DNA from: Verrucomicrobia subdivision 3 bacterium UBA693
GTDB taxonomy: Bacteria > Verrucomicrobiota > Verrucomicrobiia > Limisphaerales > UBA8199
NCBI GenBank assembly: GCA_002298785.1
Contig: DBMR01000052.1
Location: forward strand, 16,652-80,651
Direction of reading: 5' to 3'
DNA: 64,000 bases
Below are positions 36,701-43,968 of this stretch, one piece after another. The translations under genes and the position numbers were made by a program. The notes beneath the pieces were generated by a model. It saw nothing but the letters and a program-made list of their open reading frames with translations, was not told the DNA's origin and searched no databases. Position 1 is the first letter of the stretch; every line of letters starts with the position of its first letter.

Positions 36701-36803
36701 GCGTCGGGATGTCGAGTCCCTCAGCCAAATTGGTGGTTAAAAGGACGGAGGCGGCTACGACGATGCCGCGGGTGAATCGGAACAGTCGTTGGATGTTAAG
36801 CAC
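33777..36803 (-). CDS. Sugar-isomerase-like barrel fused to PQQ dehydrogenase with cytochrome c
   Basis: I prefer GTG 36803 (MLNIQRLFRFTRGIVVAAS), giving a normal signal peptide; a TTG at 36905 would add 34 residues. 1008 residues. About 45-280 is a xylose-isomerase-type TIM barrel (QLWVTGGGEPTRTPEEQ, ALYNHGAWFGEPENQIAI, VGIVYNLHHGHEH, ALNLNGM). About 320-990 is a PQQ-dependent eight-bladed propeller (GDNGGRRYSALNQINRANV, WKVPLGEY, FCAGTRDHKIRAFD). A cytochrome c heme site CAQCH sits near residue 789 inside the propeller chain. The enzyme would oxidise an alcohol or sugar in the periplasm and pass electrons through heme. Confidence 0.9.
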   Translation of the reverse strand: MLNIQRLFRFTRGIVVAASVLLTTNLAEGLDIPTPPAGYEFLQRTNLAAWCIVPFDAKKRGPEERARMLQELGFTKFAYDYRSEHIPTFDTEMEALQRHGITLIAWWFPSDLNDEAKQILAVLQRHHLTGVQLWVTGGGEPTRTPEEQAQRVKDEAVRIRRLAEAAAQGGQTVALYNHGAWFGEPENQIAIIQQLRDQGITNVGIVYNLHHGHEHLDRFEKLLQAMKPYLVALNLNGMSRNADKAGQKIMVLGQGDLDEKLLRVIHDSGWRGPLGILNHTDEDAETRLKANLEGLDGLIRKLHDNSTATSPYWQIEDAAERQKLPLYQTIPAAAPAELTPSDNQPRPEAFRNWTRSHGDNGGRRYSALNQINRANVAKLELAWIYKSRDASNNLQCNPIIAGHLMVAPTPGNAVVGVDAATGIEKWRFHPEGRPAFRGLIYWPGAPASNIAARVMFCAGRYLYALNPETGQPLTSFGEGGKTLLPGRTDGDFGAATAGPAVFERIIVVPGFVKDVWGFDIVTGKQLWTFHTVPQPGEFGYDTWDQVEEYSANCWGGMAMDEFRGIAYITTGSPKPNFIGTRHYGENLFANCLIALDARTGKRLWHFQEIRHDIWDLDIPAPPNLATITKDGRRVDVVAATTKIGNTLLLDRVSGKPIFPFRLRRAPTSTLRGERTAPYQPDPELPQPFSKLEYTEADLTERTEEAADYAKTRFKSARTGWFQPCSEGRPTLFFGIDGGAEWTGACIDVETGRLYVSANHIGWNISLFRNDDPPFRPDWPQTPGRAAFEQYCAQCHATNLLGLSMAPPLRGLRQRLDFSSVTNQIRRGTNAMPAHPNLSETEVTAIADYLLWRDRPLPPQGPPPARPEYNANGYPKFYDHEGYPANKPPWGTLNCIDLNTGKLLWKVPLGEYEQLTKEGVALTGTENYGGAIVTAGGLVFCAGTRDHKIRAFDKDSGAELWSARLPFVGNAPPATYEVEGRQYLVVSATGGNKLNTPFGDAYVAFALPR

Positions 36804-36954
36804 GGTAGTTAGATCGCACGACCATCCACCGGAGGCAAAGACAAAAAGGAGGGGGAACGATTTTGGCCAGCAGGCGGGGTAAAGGCACAAAACACCCCTG
36901 ATCAAGATTGAACCGTTCCAGAGAGGAAACGGGACAATTCACCTATGCTGGTAA

Positions 36955-36983
36955 AGACCGGCGGAAACATCGGCCGCCGGTCT
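36955..36983 (-). terminator. Terminator hairpin after the ribbon-helix-helix gene
   Basis: AGACCGGCGG (36955-36964) pairs with CCGCCGGTCT (36974-36983): ten perfect bases with a nine-base loop. On the minus strand the hairpin follows the RHH stop (37013) by 30 bases and is followed by only TTTA, a weak T tract. Confidence 0.5.
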
Positions 36984-37012
36984 AGTTTGGCGGCAAACGC
37001 TGTTCCAGGCAA

Positions 37013-37282
37013 TTATTTGCCCGGCTTTCGGGCTTTGGCTCCGCCCTTTTTGGCAGCGCCCTTGCGGGGACGACCGCCTTTGCCGATACGGCTGGGCGCG
37101 AGCGCCAACTCGCGATCCATGGGCACTCCCATGTTCGTGAGCTTCTCGCACACCGCATCGCGGATGAATTGCGACCGGCTTACGTATCCCAACTGCCGAA
37201 TCGCGCCATCCAGCGAGTTAATAAATTCCTGGCTGGCGGGAATTGGTAACAGTTTTTGCCCTGATGTTCTGGTAGTGGTCAT
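37013..37282 (-). CDS. Ribbon-helix-helix DNA-binding protein
   Basis: 89 residues. The N-terminal half (LLPIPASQEFINSLDGAIRQLGYVSRSQFIRDAVCEKL) fits a ribbon-helix-helix fold of the CopG/MetJ/Arc class: a beta strand, then two helices with GYVSRSQFIRDAV. The C-terminal third is very basic and low in complexity (GKGGRPRKGAAKKGGAKARKPGK), like a nonspecific nucleic-acid-binding tail. It stands alone, 210 bases from the PQQ fusion, so partner toxin or target genes are not evident. Confidence 0.82.
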   Translation of the reverse strand: MTTTRTSGQKLLPIPASQEFINSLDGAIRQLGYVSRSQFIRDAVCEKLTNMGVPMDRELALAPSRIGKGGRPRKGAAKKGGAKARKPGK

Positions 37283-37655
37283 GATTTGGAGTTTATATCC
37301 AATCCTTCAAAATATTCAATTAGAAAAAGATAATTCACGCCGCGCCAGTATCCGTTTCGCTCCCTGGCGCCCGCCCCGCCATACTCTGTAGTGCCTTGAT
37401 ATGCCGATGGTAAAGCAAATCTGATCCGGTTTCCCGCACCGGCTTCCGGATAAAGAAATAATTTTACAGAACCGTCCGCAATCCATCCGGTAACTTCCCA
37501 ATGCAGAACCCAACCATGACTTTCTTCCTACCCGTTCCATGACCAAGAGGACTTCAGAAAGTCGGCGGTTTTTCGGGAGACTTGGGGAGATTCGCGGACT
37601 AATTGGCCCCGAAGTCATACAGAACATTGAAATCAATAATTGAAATCGAAGAAAT
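37283..37655. other. 373-base divergent intergenic region
   Basis: Contains the start-proximal inverted repeat of the RHH gene and, at the other end, an AT-rich stretch ATTGAAATCAATAATTGAAATC (two copies of ATTGAAATC) directly before the gene at 37656. ATCCGG at 37420-37425 area pairs with CCGGAT (about 37436-37441) in a weak hairpin. No gene is visible; ORFs in it are short shadows. Confidence 0.35.
37286..37302. promoter_or_regulatory. Possible autoregulatory operator at the RHH start
   Basis: TTGGA at 37286-37290 and TCCAA at 37298-37302 form an inverted repeat around seven A/T bases, three bases from the RHH start codon. RHH proteins often bind a palindrome at their own promoter. No Shine-Dalgarno lies here, so binding would also block translation initiation. 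Confidence 0.3.
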
Positions 37656-38471
37656 ATGAAAACCATCATTGTTTGTGTTTCGTTCATCGCTGGTGTTGTG
37701 ATCGCGGCGTGCTTTCTGCGCCAGTCACCCGCCCCTGCCTCGGTGACCCAGCCTTCTCTGAGTTCGACGCCGATCCCGGCGGACACCGTCTCCATGTCAA
37801 AAGTTGACTCTCCCCAGGAGGTGCATTCTGGTGCGGGCCAGCGTGCGCGGCACCCTGAGTCTGCGCCGTTGCAGGCGGTGAAAACACCATCCGTCGAAGT
37901 CGCGAGGGTTGTCGCGCCCTCCCCGGGGTTCAGCCAGCAAATGCGGACTTTGCTGTCGCCTGAGGCCGGGTTTGCCGGCAAACAAGAGGTTTGGCAGCAA
38001 TTGCGGGCTGCGGGAAAGCTGGATGCGGTGGTGACGCACCTCGAACAGCAAGCCGTGACTGAACCGCAGAACGCCGCCGTGCCGACGACGCTGGGGCAGG
38101 CATATCTGCAAAAGGCCGGGTCGATTTCGGACATTCGTGAGCAAGGCATCCTGGGGATGAAAGCGGACCAGACCTTCGATGCGGCGCTGAACCTCGATCC
38201 GAACAATTGGGAGGCGCGTTATTGGAAGACCACAGCGATGTCTTATTGGCCCACGCAGTTGAACAAGGGGCAGGAGGTTATCGGCGGTTATCTGGAACTC
38301 ATTCGGCAACAGGAAACGCAGCCGCTCAAACCGGAGTTTGCCCAGGTCTACCGAGCCCTGGGGGAGCAGTATCAGAAGTATGGATATGAGGATTATGCCC
38401 GGCAGGTGTGGCAACGGGGATCGGCTTTATTCCCGAATGACGAGGGACTTCGCCCCAAAACCACCCATTAA
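37656..38471 (+). CDS. Secreted/anchored TPR-like protein, function unknown
   Basis: 271 residues. The N terminus is a hydrophobic helix ending in IAAC (about residues 4-19), perhaps a lipoprotein signal. A Ser/Pro/Val-rich linker of some 70 residues follows. From about 90 the sequence is helical with TPR-like packing (TTLGQAYLQKAG, DQTFDAALNLDPNNWEARYWKTTAM, RALGEQYQKYGYEDYARQVWQRGSALFP). The spacing of small/aromatic residues suits three or four repeats. It lies 73 bases upstream of a sensor kinase on the same strand and may be co-transcribed. Confidence 0.75.
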   Translation: MKTIIVCVSFIAGVVIAACFLRQSPAPASVTQPSLSSTPIPADTVSMSKVDSPQEVHSGAGQRARHPESAPLQAVKTPSVEVARVVAPSPGFSQQMRTLLSPEAGFAGKQEVWQQLRAAGKLDAVVTHLEQQAVTEPQNAAVPTTLGQAYLQKAGSISDIREQGILGMKADQTFDAALNLDPNNWEARYWKTTAMSYWPTQLNKGQEVIGGYLELIRQQETQPLKPEFAQVYRALGEQYQKYGYEDYARQVWQRGSALFPNDEGLRPKTTH

Positions 38472-38544
38472 GCGAGCGTCGTCTTGCCAGGGAATTGCCC
38501 ATGACAAGGCGGCTAAACTCGGATAGAACAACCTGACGCGAGCC

Positions 38545-39777
38545 ATGAAATCGGAAGCGCCAGCCATCAGCGCCACGAGTCTCCCCTTGCCCCGAAAGCA
38601 GTTTCGGGGATTCATCCTGGCGTTTCACATTATCTTCCTTGGTGCGCTGGCGTGCTCCCTGGCCGCCCGGTGGCAGCGTCCGGGCTGGAGTTGGGGGACA
38701 GCCGACATCGCGATCTTGTTGTTGGTGATAGCTCAGGCTGGGCTGTACCTGCGCTTTTTTGCGACGCGCAGAACACCTGGCTATCCGGCTTGGGGCGGTT
38801 ATTTCGTGACCGTGATGGTGTTGTGGCTGGTCACCTGGCGAATGGAGCGGAGTTTCGAATGGGCGTTGCTGGCTTACCTGGGACAGTTGTTGGGCAGCAT
38901 GCCGCCGCGATACTCGTTGCCGGGCACGGCAGTGGCGGTAGTCGTTTACCTGCCACTGAAGTTAGGCTGGGACCATATCACGCACATGGGCCCCAAAGAG
39001 TGGCTAGCCTGGCTCGGTATGGCGCTGGGATGGACGGTGTTGGGGCTGTTTCTGCATCGGTTGGCGGCCACCAGTTTGGAGCGGGCACAGTTGATTGAGA
39101 AGTTGGAAGCGGCTCAAATACAGCTTAAGGAGGCAGCGCGGCGTGAAGCGGAGTTGGCAGCGGCGCAGGAGCGGGAGCGGCTGGCCCGTGATTTGCACGA
39201 TAGCCTTGGTCACTGTCTCGTCACCCTGAGTGTGCAATTGGAGACGGCGCAACGGCTTTACGCCGTCGACCCCACTCGGGCAGGTGTGTTTATGGAGGAA
39301 ATGAAGCAACTCACCCGCGACACGATGGAACAGTTGCGGCATGCCATCTCCGGCATGCGCAATTCGGTATTGGGGACGCGACCGCTATGCCAGGCGCTCA
39401 GGGAACTCGCGGCCGAGGCGGGTTCCGCTGGCGGACTGAAGCTGGAGTCGCAAATCGATCCCCGTGGCGACCAGCTTACTCCGGTCCAGGCCGAGGCTTT
39501 GTGGCGGGTGGCACAGGAAGGACTCACCAACATCCGGAAGCATGCTCGAGCCAGTCAGGCCGGCTTGCGGTTAATCGTCGAAGATGAGGCTGCCCAATTA
39601 ACGGTCTCAGATAACGGGCTGGGATTAGGAGAGGCAGACCAGAACTGGCCGGGCCATTACGGTTTACGCGGAATGCGCGAGAGAATCGAAGCGTTGGGCG
39701 GGCGTTTTGAGGCTCGAACTGCGGATGGGGGCGGGGCCGTTGTGGAAGCCCGAATTCCGTTGACAAAAGCTTCCTAA
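38545..39777 (+). CDS. NarL-type sensor histidine kinase (HisKA_3)
   Basis: 410 residues. Five or six hydrophobic segments in the first 180 residues (RGFILAFHIIFLGALACS, ADIAILLLVIAQAGLYLRF, etc.) form a membrane sensor. A coiled coil (about 185-215) leads to the HisKA_3 motif ERERLARDLHDSLGHCLVTLSVQLE with the phosphorylated His. The ATPase has EAGSAGG, EALWRVAQEGLTNIRKHARAS and DNGLGLG/GHYGLRGMRERIEALGG. Its regulator follows four bases later, so the pair is an operon. The signal is unknown. Confidence 0.95.
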   Translation: MKSEAPAISATSLPLPRKQFRGFILAFHIIFLGALACSLAARWQRPGWSWGTADIAILLLVIAQAGLYLRFFATRRTPGYPAWGGYFVTVMVLWLVTWRMERSFEWALLAYLGQLLGSMPPRYSLPGTAVAVVVYLPLKLGWDHITHMGPKEWLAWLGMALGWTVLGLFLHRLAATSLERAQLIEKLEAAQIQLKEAARREAELAAAQERERLARDLHDSLGHCLVTLSVQLETAQRLYAVDPTRAGVFMEEMKQLTRDTMEQLRHAISGMRNSVLGTRPLCQALRELAAEAGSAGGLKLESQIDPRGDQLTPVQAEALWRVAQEGLTNIRKHARASQAGLRLIVEDEAAQLTVSDNGLGLGEADQNWPGHYGLRGMRERIEALGGRFEARTADGGGAVVEARIPLTKAS

Positions 39778-39781
39778 AATA

Positions 39782-40414
39782 ATGAAGCCGATTCGCATTC
39801 TACTCGCCGAAGATCAAACCCTGATGCGCCAGGGGCTCCGCACGCTTTTGGAGCTGGAATCCGACCTGAGAGTTGTGGCCCAGGCTGAAGACGGTGAGGC
39901 AGCGGTGACGCTGGCTTTGCGCGAACGTCCGGACATTGTGCTGATGGATATCCAGATGCCGCGGCTGAACGGGGTGCAAGCGACTGCGGAAATCTGCCGG
40001 GCCTGGCCGCAGGCGAGGATTATCATCCTCACCACCTTTGATCGGGACGATTACGTGTTTCAAGGGGTGCGAGCCGGAGCAGTGGGGTATTTGCTCAAGG
40101 ATTCGCCGGCCCCGGCCCTGTTTGAATGCATCCGCAAAGTTCGCGCCGGAGAGGTCTTTATTCAGCCGGAAATTGCTTCTCGCACCTTGCGTGCTTCGTT
40201 GCACCCCGTTGGAGGTTTGGCCGAGCCGTTGTCCGACCGCGAGCGGGAAATCCTTGTGATGCTATCGCATGGGGTTCCCAATAAAAACATCGCCGACAAG
40301 CTTGGAATCGCGGAAGGCACCGTGAAAAACCACGTGTCCAACATCCTGGGGAAGTTGCAGGTGCAGAATCGGACGCAGGCGGGCAACCTCGCCCGGGAGC
40401 GAGGTCTGATATAG
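39782..40414 (+). CDS. NarL/LuxR-family response regulator
   Basis: 210 residues. Receiver domain: acidic D11, phosphoacceptor D56 in DIVLMDIQMPRLNG, T in LTTFDRDDYVFQGV, Lys in GYLLKDSPA. C-terminal LuxR helix-turn-helix: LSDREREILVMLSHGVPNKNIADKLGIAEGTVKNHVSNILGKLQ. It starts four bases after the kinase stop. Target genes are not visible in the sequence. Confidence 0.96.
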   Translation: MKPIRILLAEDQTLMRQGLRTLLELESDLRVVAQAEDGEAAVTLALRERPDIVLMDIQMPRLNGVQATAEICRAWPQARIIILTTFDRDDYVFQGVRAGAVGYLLKDSPAPALFECIRKVRAGEVFIQPEIASRTLRASLHPVGGLAEPLSDREREILVMLSHGVPNKNIADKLGIAEGTVKNHVSNILGKLQVQNRTQAGNLARERGLI

Positions 40415-40533
40415 TGGCTAGTTTGGGGAGAGCTGGCTCTGCAATGTTTGGGTGCGGGGGAAATTCCATCCATTTGACGACAAATTGCCCATCATTATTT
40501 GCGGCCTGAACCAGGTCCCAGAAATCGGGGTGG

Positions 40534-41187
40534 CTATGGAGGATCAACAGTGGAAGATGGCCCGGACGGGTCGCGGCGTTCGTTTTGATCATCCGGCTGT
40601 GTCCCCAGCGGAAATCGAGCAACGGTTTCGTAGACTGAACCCTGTGACGACAGCCGGCTGCAGATCAATTCAGCAAAATCCGCACGCGAGGCGCCGAATT
40701 GTCTTCCTGCAAGAGCGGTAGTGAGCTCGAATAGCGTCGAACGCACCTCCGGCCGCATGAACTTAACTCGTCCTAACGTGATATGTCCCACCAGTTCTGG
40801 CTCCGGGGATTGCGCGGTAAAGTCGTTCGTAGCAATAACGACGGCTTTGTAGATGTCGGTGAGGCGCCGGTCGCAATCGGTTAAGCCAGCCCAGATGACC
40901 CTCGGCGTCCCATGCGCGGGAAAGGTGCCAATTCCACCGGATTTGAACTCCACCGGGGCCAAGAGCCGACAGGCGTCCACCAACCGGCCTATTAGTTCCT
41001 GAACGCGGACGGCGGCAACATCGCCAAGAAACCGCAGTGTTATATGATATTGCTCCGGAGCCACCCAGCGGACGGTTCCATGGCCGAGACGGCTGGCGAG
41101 ATCCCGGGCGGTGACGTTAATGGCCTTACGCACTGCGTCTGGCACGGGAAGAGCCACGAACAACCGCCACGTTTCCTGGGGATTCAC
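40534..41187 (-). CDS. thpR: RNA 2',3'-cyclic phosphodiesterase (2'-5' RNA ligase family)
   Basis: 217 residues, about 30 longer than usual because of a C-terminal polar tail (QPDDQNERRDPSGPSS). The two HxT motifs of the 2H phosphoesterase fold are HITLRFLGDV (near residue 48) and HITLGRVKF (near 136). WRLFVALPVPDAVRKAI begins the family pattern. ThpR opens 2',3'-cyclic phosphates on RNA. It stands between two signalling blocks, unrelated to them as far as I can see. Confidence 0.93.
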   Translation of the reverse strand: MNPQETWRLFVALPVPDAVRKAINVTARDLASRLGHGTVRWVAPEQYHITLRFLGDVAAVRVQELIGRLVDACRLLAPVEFKSGGIGTFPAHGTPRVIWAGLTDCDRRLTDIYKAVVIATNDFTAQSPEPELVGHITLGRVKFMRPEVRSTLFELTTALAGRQFGASRADFAELICSRLSSQGSVYETVARFPLGTQPDDQNERRDPSGPSSTVDPP

Positions 41188-41239
41188 GGCAGTTCAGATC
41201 GTTTCGAACAGGAACAAAATCCGGCTGCGCCGGCTCGGA

Positions 41240-42184
41240 TCAGGGCAAAGGTTCGCCGCGTGCCGCGAGCAGCAAACGGTACCATTCTTCGCGGCTGAGA
41301 TCGATTTCGGAGGCCTTGGCCGCATCGCGAATGCGATCTGGGTTGATGGTGCCGACAATCGGTTGGATTTTGGCGGGATGCTTCAGCAACCACGCCAGCG
41401 CTATGACCACCGGGCTGACACCTCTCGCTTTGGCGGTGGCCTCGAGCACCGGGAGGAAACGTTCTGGTTGATAGCTCTTTTGTGAAGGCAACAGGCGGCT
41501 GGCGCCGGCGCCGATCAGCCCTGCCGCCAGCGGGCTCCACGCCATCGGCGTGATACCCTCGATCAAGCACTGGTCCAGCGTGCCATCCGTAAACGCGTCC
41601 AGCTTGGCCAGGCTGATCTCGACCTGGTGGACGACCAGTGGCATGGGGCAGGCTGCCTGCAGGGCGGTCAGCAGGAGCGGTCGGAAGTTGCTGACGCCAA
41701 AATACCGCACTTTGCCGCTCTGCCGCAGGTCGGAAAACGCCCGGGCGACTTCCTCCGGGTCCGCCAGGTAATCCGGGCGGTGCAACATAAGTAGGTCCAG
41801 AGTCTCGATCCCGAGTCGGCGGAGGGAGGCTTCGGCGGAAGCCAGGATATGGCTTGCGGAAAAATCGTAGCGCTGTGGAGATTCGGGCTGGGGCTCGCCG
41901 GGAATACGAATTCCGCACTTGGTGGCGACTACGACTCTTTCGCGCATGCCACCGATTTGGGCGAGGGCGGTACCGAGAATTTTCTCCGCCTCGCCCCGGC
42001 AGTAGATGTCCGCGTTATCAAACAGGGTGTAGCCGGCCTCGTAGGCGGCGGCGATGGCTCGCACTCCTTGCTGACGGCTGGCATCGGTGACTTCGGCCGG
42101 GTTCCAGCTGCCGGCGACGCGCCAGCATCCATAGGCCAACCGGCTGCACTGCAGCGAACTCATTCCCAAAGTCATCGTTTGCAT
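41240..42184 (-). CDS. Aldo/keto reductase, YdhF-like
   Basis: Start chosen at ATG 42184 (MQTMTLGMSSLQCSRLAYGCWR), giving 314 residues. The catalytic tetrad fits: Asp in FDNADIYCRGEAEKILG, Tyr in the same helix, Lys in VVVATKCGIRIPGE, and His in LDLLMLHRPDYLADPEEV. SGKVRYFGVSNF and NQVEIS-like HQVEISLAKLDAF follow, with a YdhF-type DGTLDQCLIEGITPMAWSPLAAGLI. The NADPH site is C-terminal (GTINPDRIRDAAKA). The substrate is unknown. Confidence 0.94.
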   Translation of the reverse strand: MQTMTLGMSSLQCSRLAYGCWRVAGSWNPAEVTDASRQQGVRAIAAAYEAGYTLFDNADIYCRGEAEKILGTALAQIGGMRERVVVATKCGIRIPGEPQPESPQRYDFSASHILASAEASLRRLGIETLDLLMLHRPDYLADPEEVARAFSDLRQSGKVRYFGVSNFRPLLLTALQAACPMPLVVHQVEISLAKLDAFTDGTLDQCLIEGITPMAWSPLAAGLIGAGASRLLPSQKSYQPERFLPVLEATAKARGVSPVVIALAWLLKHPAKIQPIVGTINPDRIRDAAKASEIDLSREEWYRLLLAARGEPLP

Positions 42185-42290
42185 AGGTTTCAAATAGATT
42201 CTCGAAAGATTATGCGGGGTTTGGCAAGAGGGCAAATGAATCCGGGCAAAACTGCTTGCGAACGGTTATCGCGCCGCTACATGTTAGCGC

Positions 42291-43829
42291 GTGCGCGAAG
42301 TCTCGCTCTCCTTGTTGCCCTTAGTAATCGTGCTGGCCCTGGTCAGTGGGGTGTTGGCCTGGCGCTGGCTGACGGAGCGTCGACGTAGCCGGGCGGCGCA
42401 AGCTGCCGCGCGCCAGGCGCGCGCGGAATTGCAGGCTCACGTCTCGGCGCGGCAAGCGGTGCAAAGCAACTTTGAGCGCTTGCGACTCCATATGCTTGAT
42501 GCCTATGCCGCGGTGGATACCCAAGGATTGATCCAGGAGGCCAACCCGGCTTACCAGGAGCTGACGGGCTACAGCCTGGCTGAACTGCGGCAGTTAACGT
42601 ACGACCAGTTAACGCCGTCACCGTGGCACGAGCAGGAACGCCAGATCATTCAGGAACAGGTGAAAGTACGTGGCTATTCCGAGGTGTATGAGAAGGAATA
42701 TCGTCACAAAGATGGCCGCGTTGTGCCGGTGGAACTGCGCACGTTTCTGATCGGCGACGTGGCGGACGTTCCCGCGGGCATGTGGGCGATGGTGCGCAGC
42801 ATCGCCAATCGAAAGCAGGCGGAAGCGCAGCTGCGGGCCAGCGAAGCGCGTTATCGGGCCGTGGTCACAGCCGCGCCAGTAGTGTCATTTTGCCTGGATA
42901 CCGAAGGGAAATTCACCCTGTCGGAAGGAAGTGGACTGTCGCGCCTGGGACTGCTTCCGGGTCAGGTGGTCGGGCAATCTGTGTTTGACATTTACCAGGA
43001 CATTCCGGACGCCTTGGAGCATTTTCGCCGTGCTTTGACCGGGGAGCCGCGACAGGGGTTGGTGACGACGCATGGCCTGATCTATCAATGCTGGTGGACG
43101 CCGTTATTTGATGAGCATCGCCGGGTGGTCCAGGTGCTGGGGGTAGCCGTGGATATCACCGATCTCAAACAGGCCGAGCAACAAACGCGTGCTTCGTTGG
43201 AGGAGAAGGTGGTGCTGCTCAAGGAAGTGCATCACCGGGTGAAGAATAATCTGCAAGTGATCAGCAGCCTGCTTAGTTTGCAGGCGGATCAGGCGGACAA
43301 CGACCGCGCGCAGGAGGTCTTGCGCGAAACCCAAAACCGGGTTCGGTCCCTGGGCTTGATCCACGAGACCCTCTACCGCTCGGAGAACCTGGCCCAGGTC
43401 GATTTCTCCGATTACATCCGACGACTATGTGAGTATCTGCGGCGAGCATTTGAAACGGATGCGGACCGGGTTGAAATGACGGTAGACGTCGGGAGCGTGG
43501 CCCTGAATCTGGACGAAGCGGTACCTTGCGGGCTCGTAATCAACGAACTCGTTTCCAATGCTCTTAAGTATGCCTTTCCCGACGGGCGAAAAGGGCGGGT
43601 GGGCGTGGAATTCCGACTGACTCCCGAGGGGCGACGGCGGCTGGCGGTGTGGGATGACGGAGTGGGGTTGGCCGAAGGCTACGACCTGCAGAACGCCGAG
43701 AGCCTGGGATTGCGCCTGGTGCACAACCTGGCGGCCCAATTGGAGGGAGACTTGCGGGTGCGTCATGAAGGTGGCACCAGGTGGGAACTTGTTTTCGGCC
43801 AGCTTGCGTCAAAGCGATCGCTGGAATAG
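42291..43829 (+). CDS. PAS-domain sensor histidine kinase (HisKA_2)
   Basis: 512 residues from GTG 42291. One N-terminal membrane helix (about 5-22), a coiled coil, then two PAS domains (about 70-175 and 185-295; ANPAYQELTGYSLAELRQLTYDQLTP and a PAC-like EYRHKDGRVVPVELRTF). The kinase core has KEVHHRVKNNLQVISSLLSLQ with phosphoacceptor His near residue 314, the HisKA_2 type used by stress and light kinases. The ATPase has CGLVINELVSNALKYAFP and WDDGVGL. No regulator gene is adjacent; the hybrid kinase follows 139 bases later. Confidence 0.94.
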   Translation: MREVSLSLLPLVIVLALVSGVLAWRWLTERRRSRAAQAAARQARAELQAHVSARQAVQSNFERLRLHMLDAYAAVDTQGLIQEANPAYQELTGYSLAELRQLTYDQLTPSPWHEQERQIIQEQVKVRGYSEVYEKEYRHKDGRVVPVELRTFLIGDVADVPAGMWAMVRSIANRKQAEAQLRASEARYRAVVTAAPVVSFCLDTEGKFTLSEGSGLSRLGLLPGQVVGQSVFDIYQDIPDALEHFRRALTGEPRQGLVTTHGLIYQCWWTPLFDEHRRVVQVLGVAVDITDLKQAEQQTRASLEEKVVLLKEVHHRVKNNLQVISSLLSLQADQADNDRAQEVLRETQNRVRSLGLIHETLYRSENLAQVDFSDYIRRLCEYLRRAFETDADRVEMTVDVGSVALNLDEAVPCGLVINELVSNALKYAFPDGRKGRVGVEFRLTPEGRRRLAVWDDGVGLAEGYDLQNAESLGLRLVHNLAAQLEGDLRVRHEGGTRWELVFGQLASKRSLE

Positions 43830-43968
43830 CGCCACCGGCGTGATGATTTCTCCGCTCCTCTGATGGAAGCCAACGGCTTTTCTTATTTGCCTTCCGAGAG
43901 GCTTGATTCATAATCGAGTCCCAGCCGACTGCCGGCTGCAATTGCAAGTTCCAGAGTGCTGAAAATCG

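Noticed and set aside
37316..38206. Long minus-strand frame across the TPR-like gene
   Set aside because: Opposite the well-supported gene at 37656-38471, Cys/Ser/Arg-rich, without any recognisable domain.
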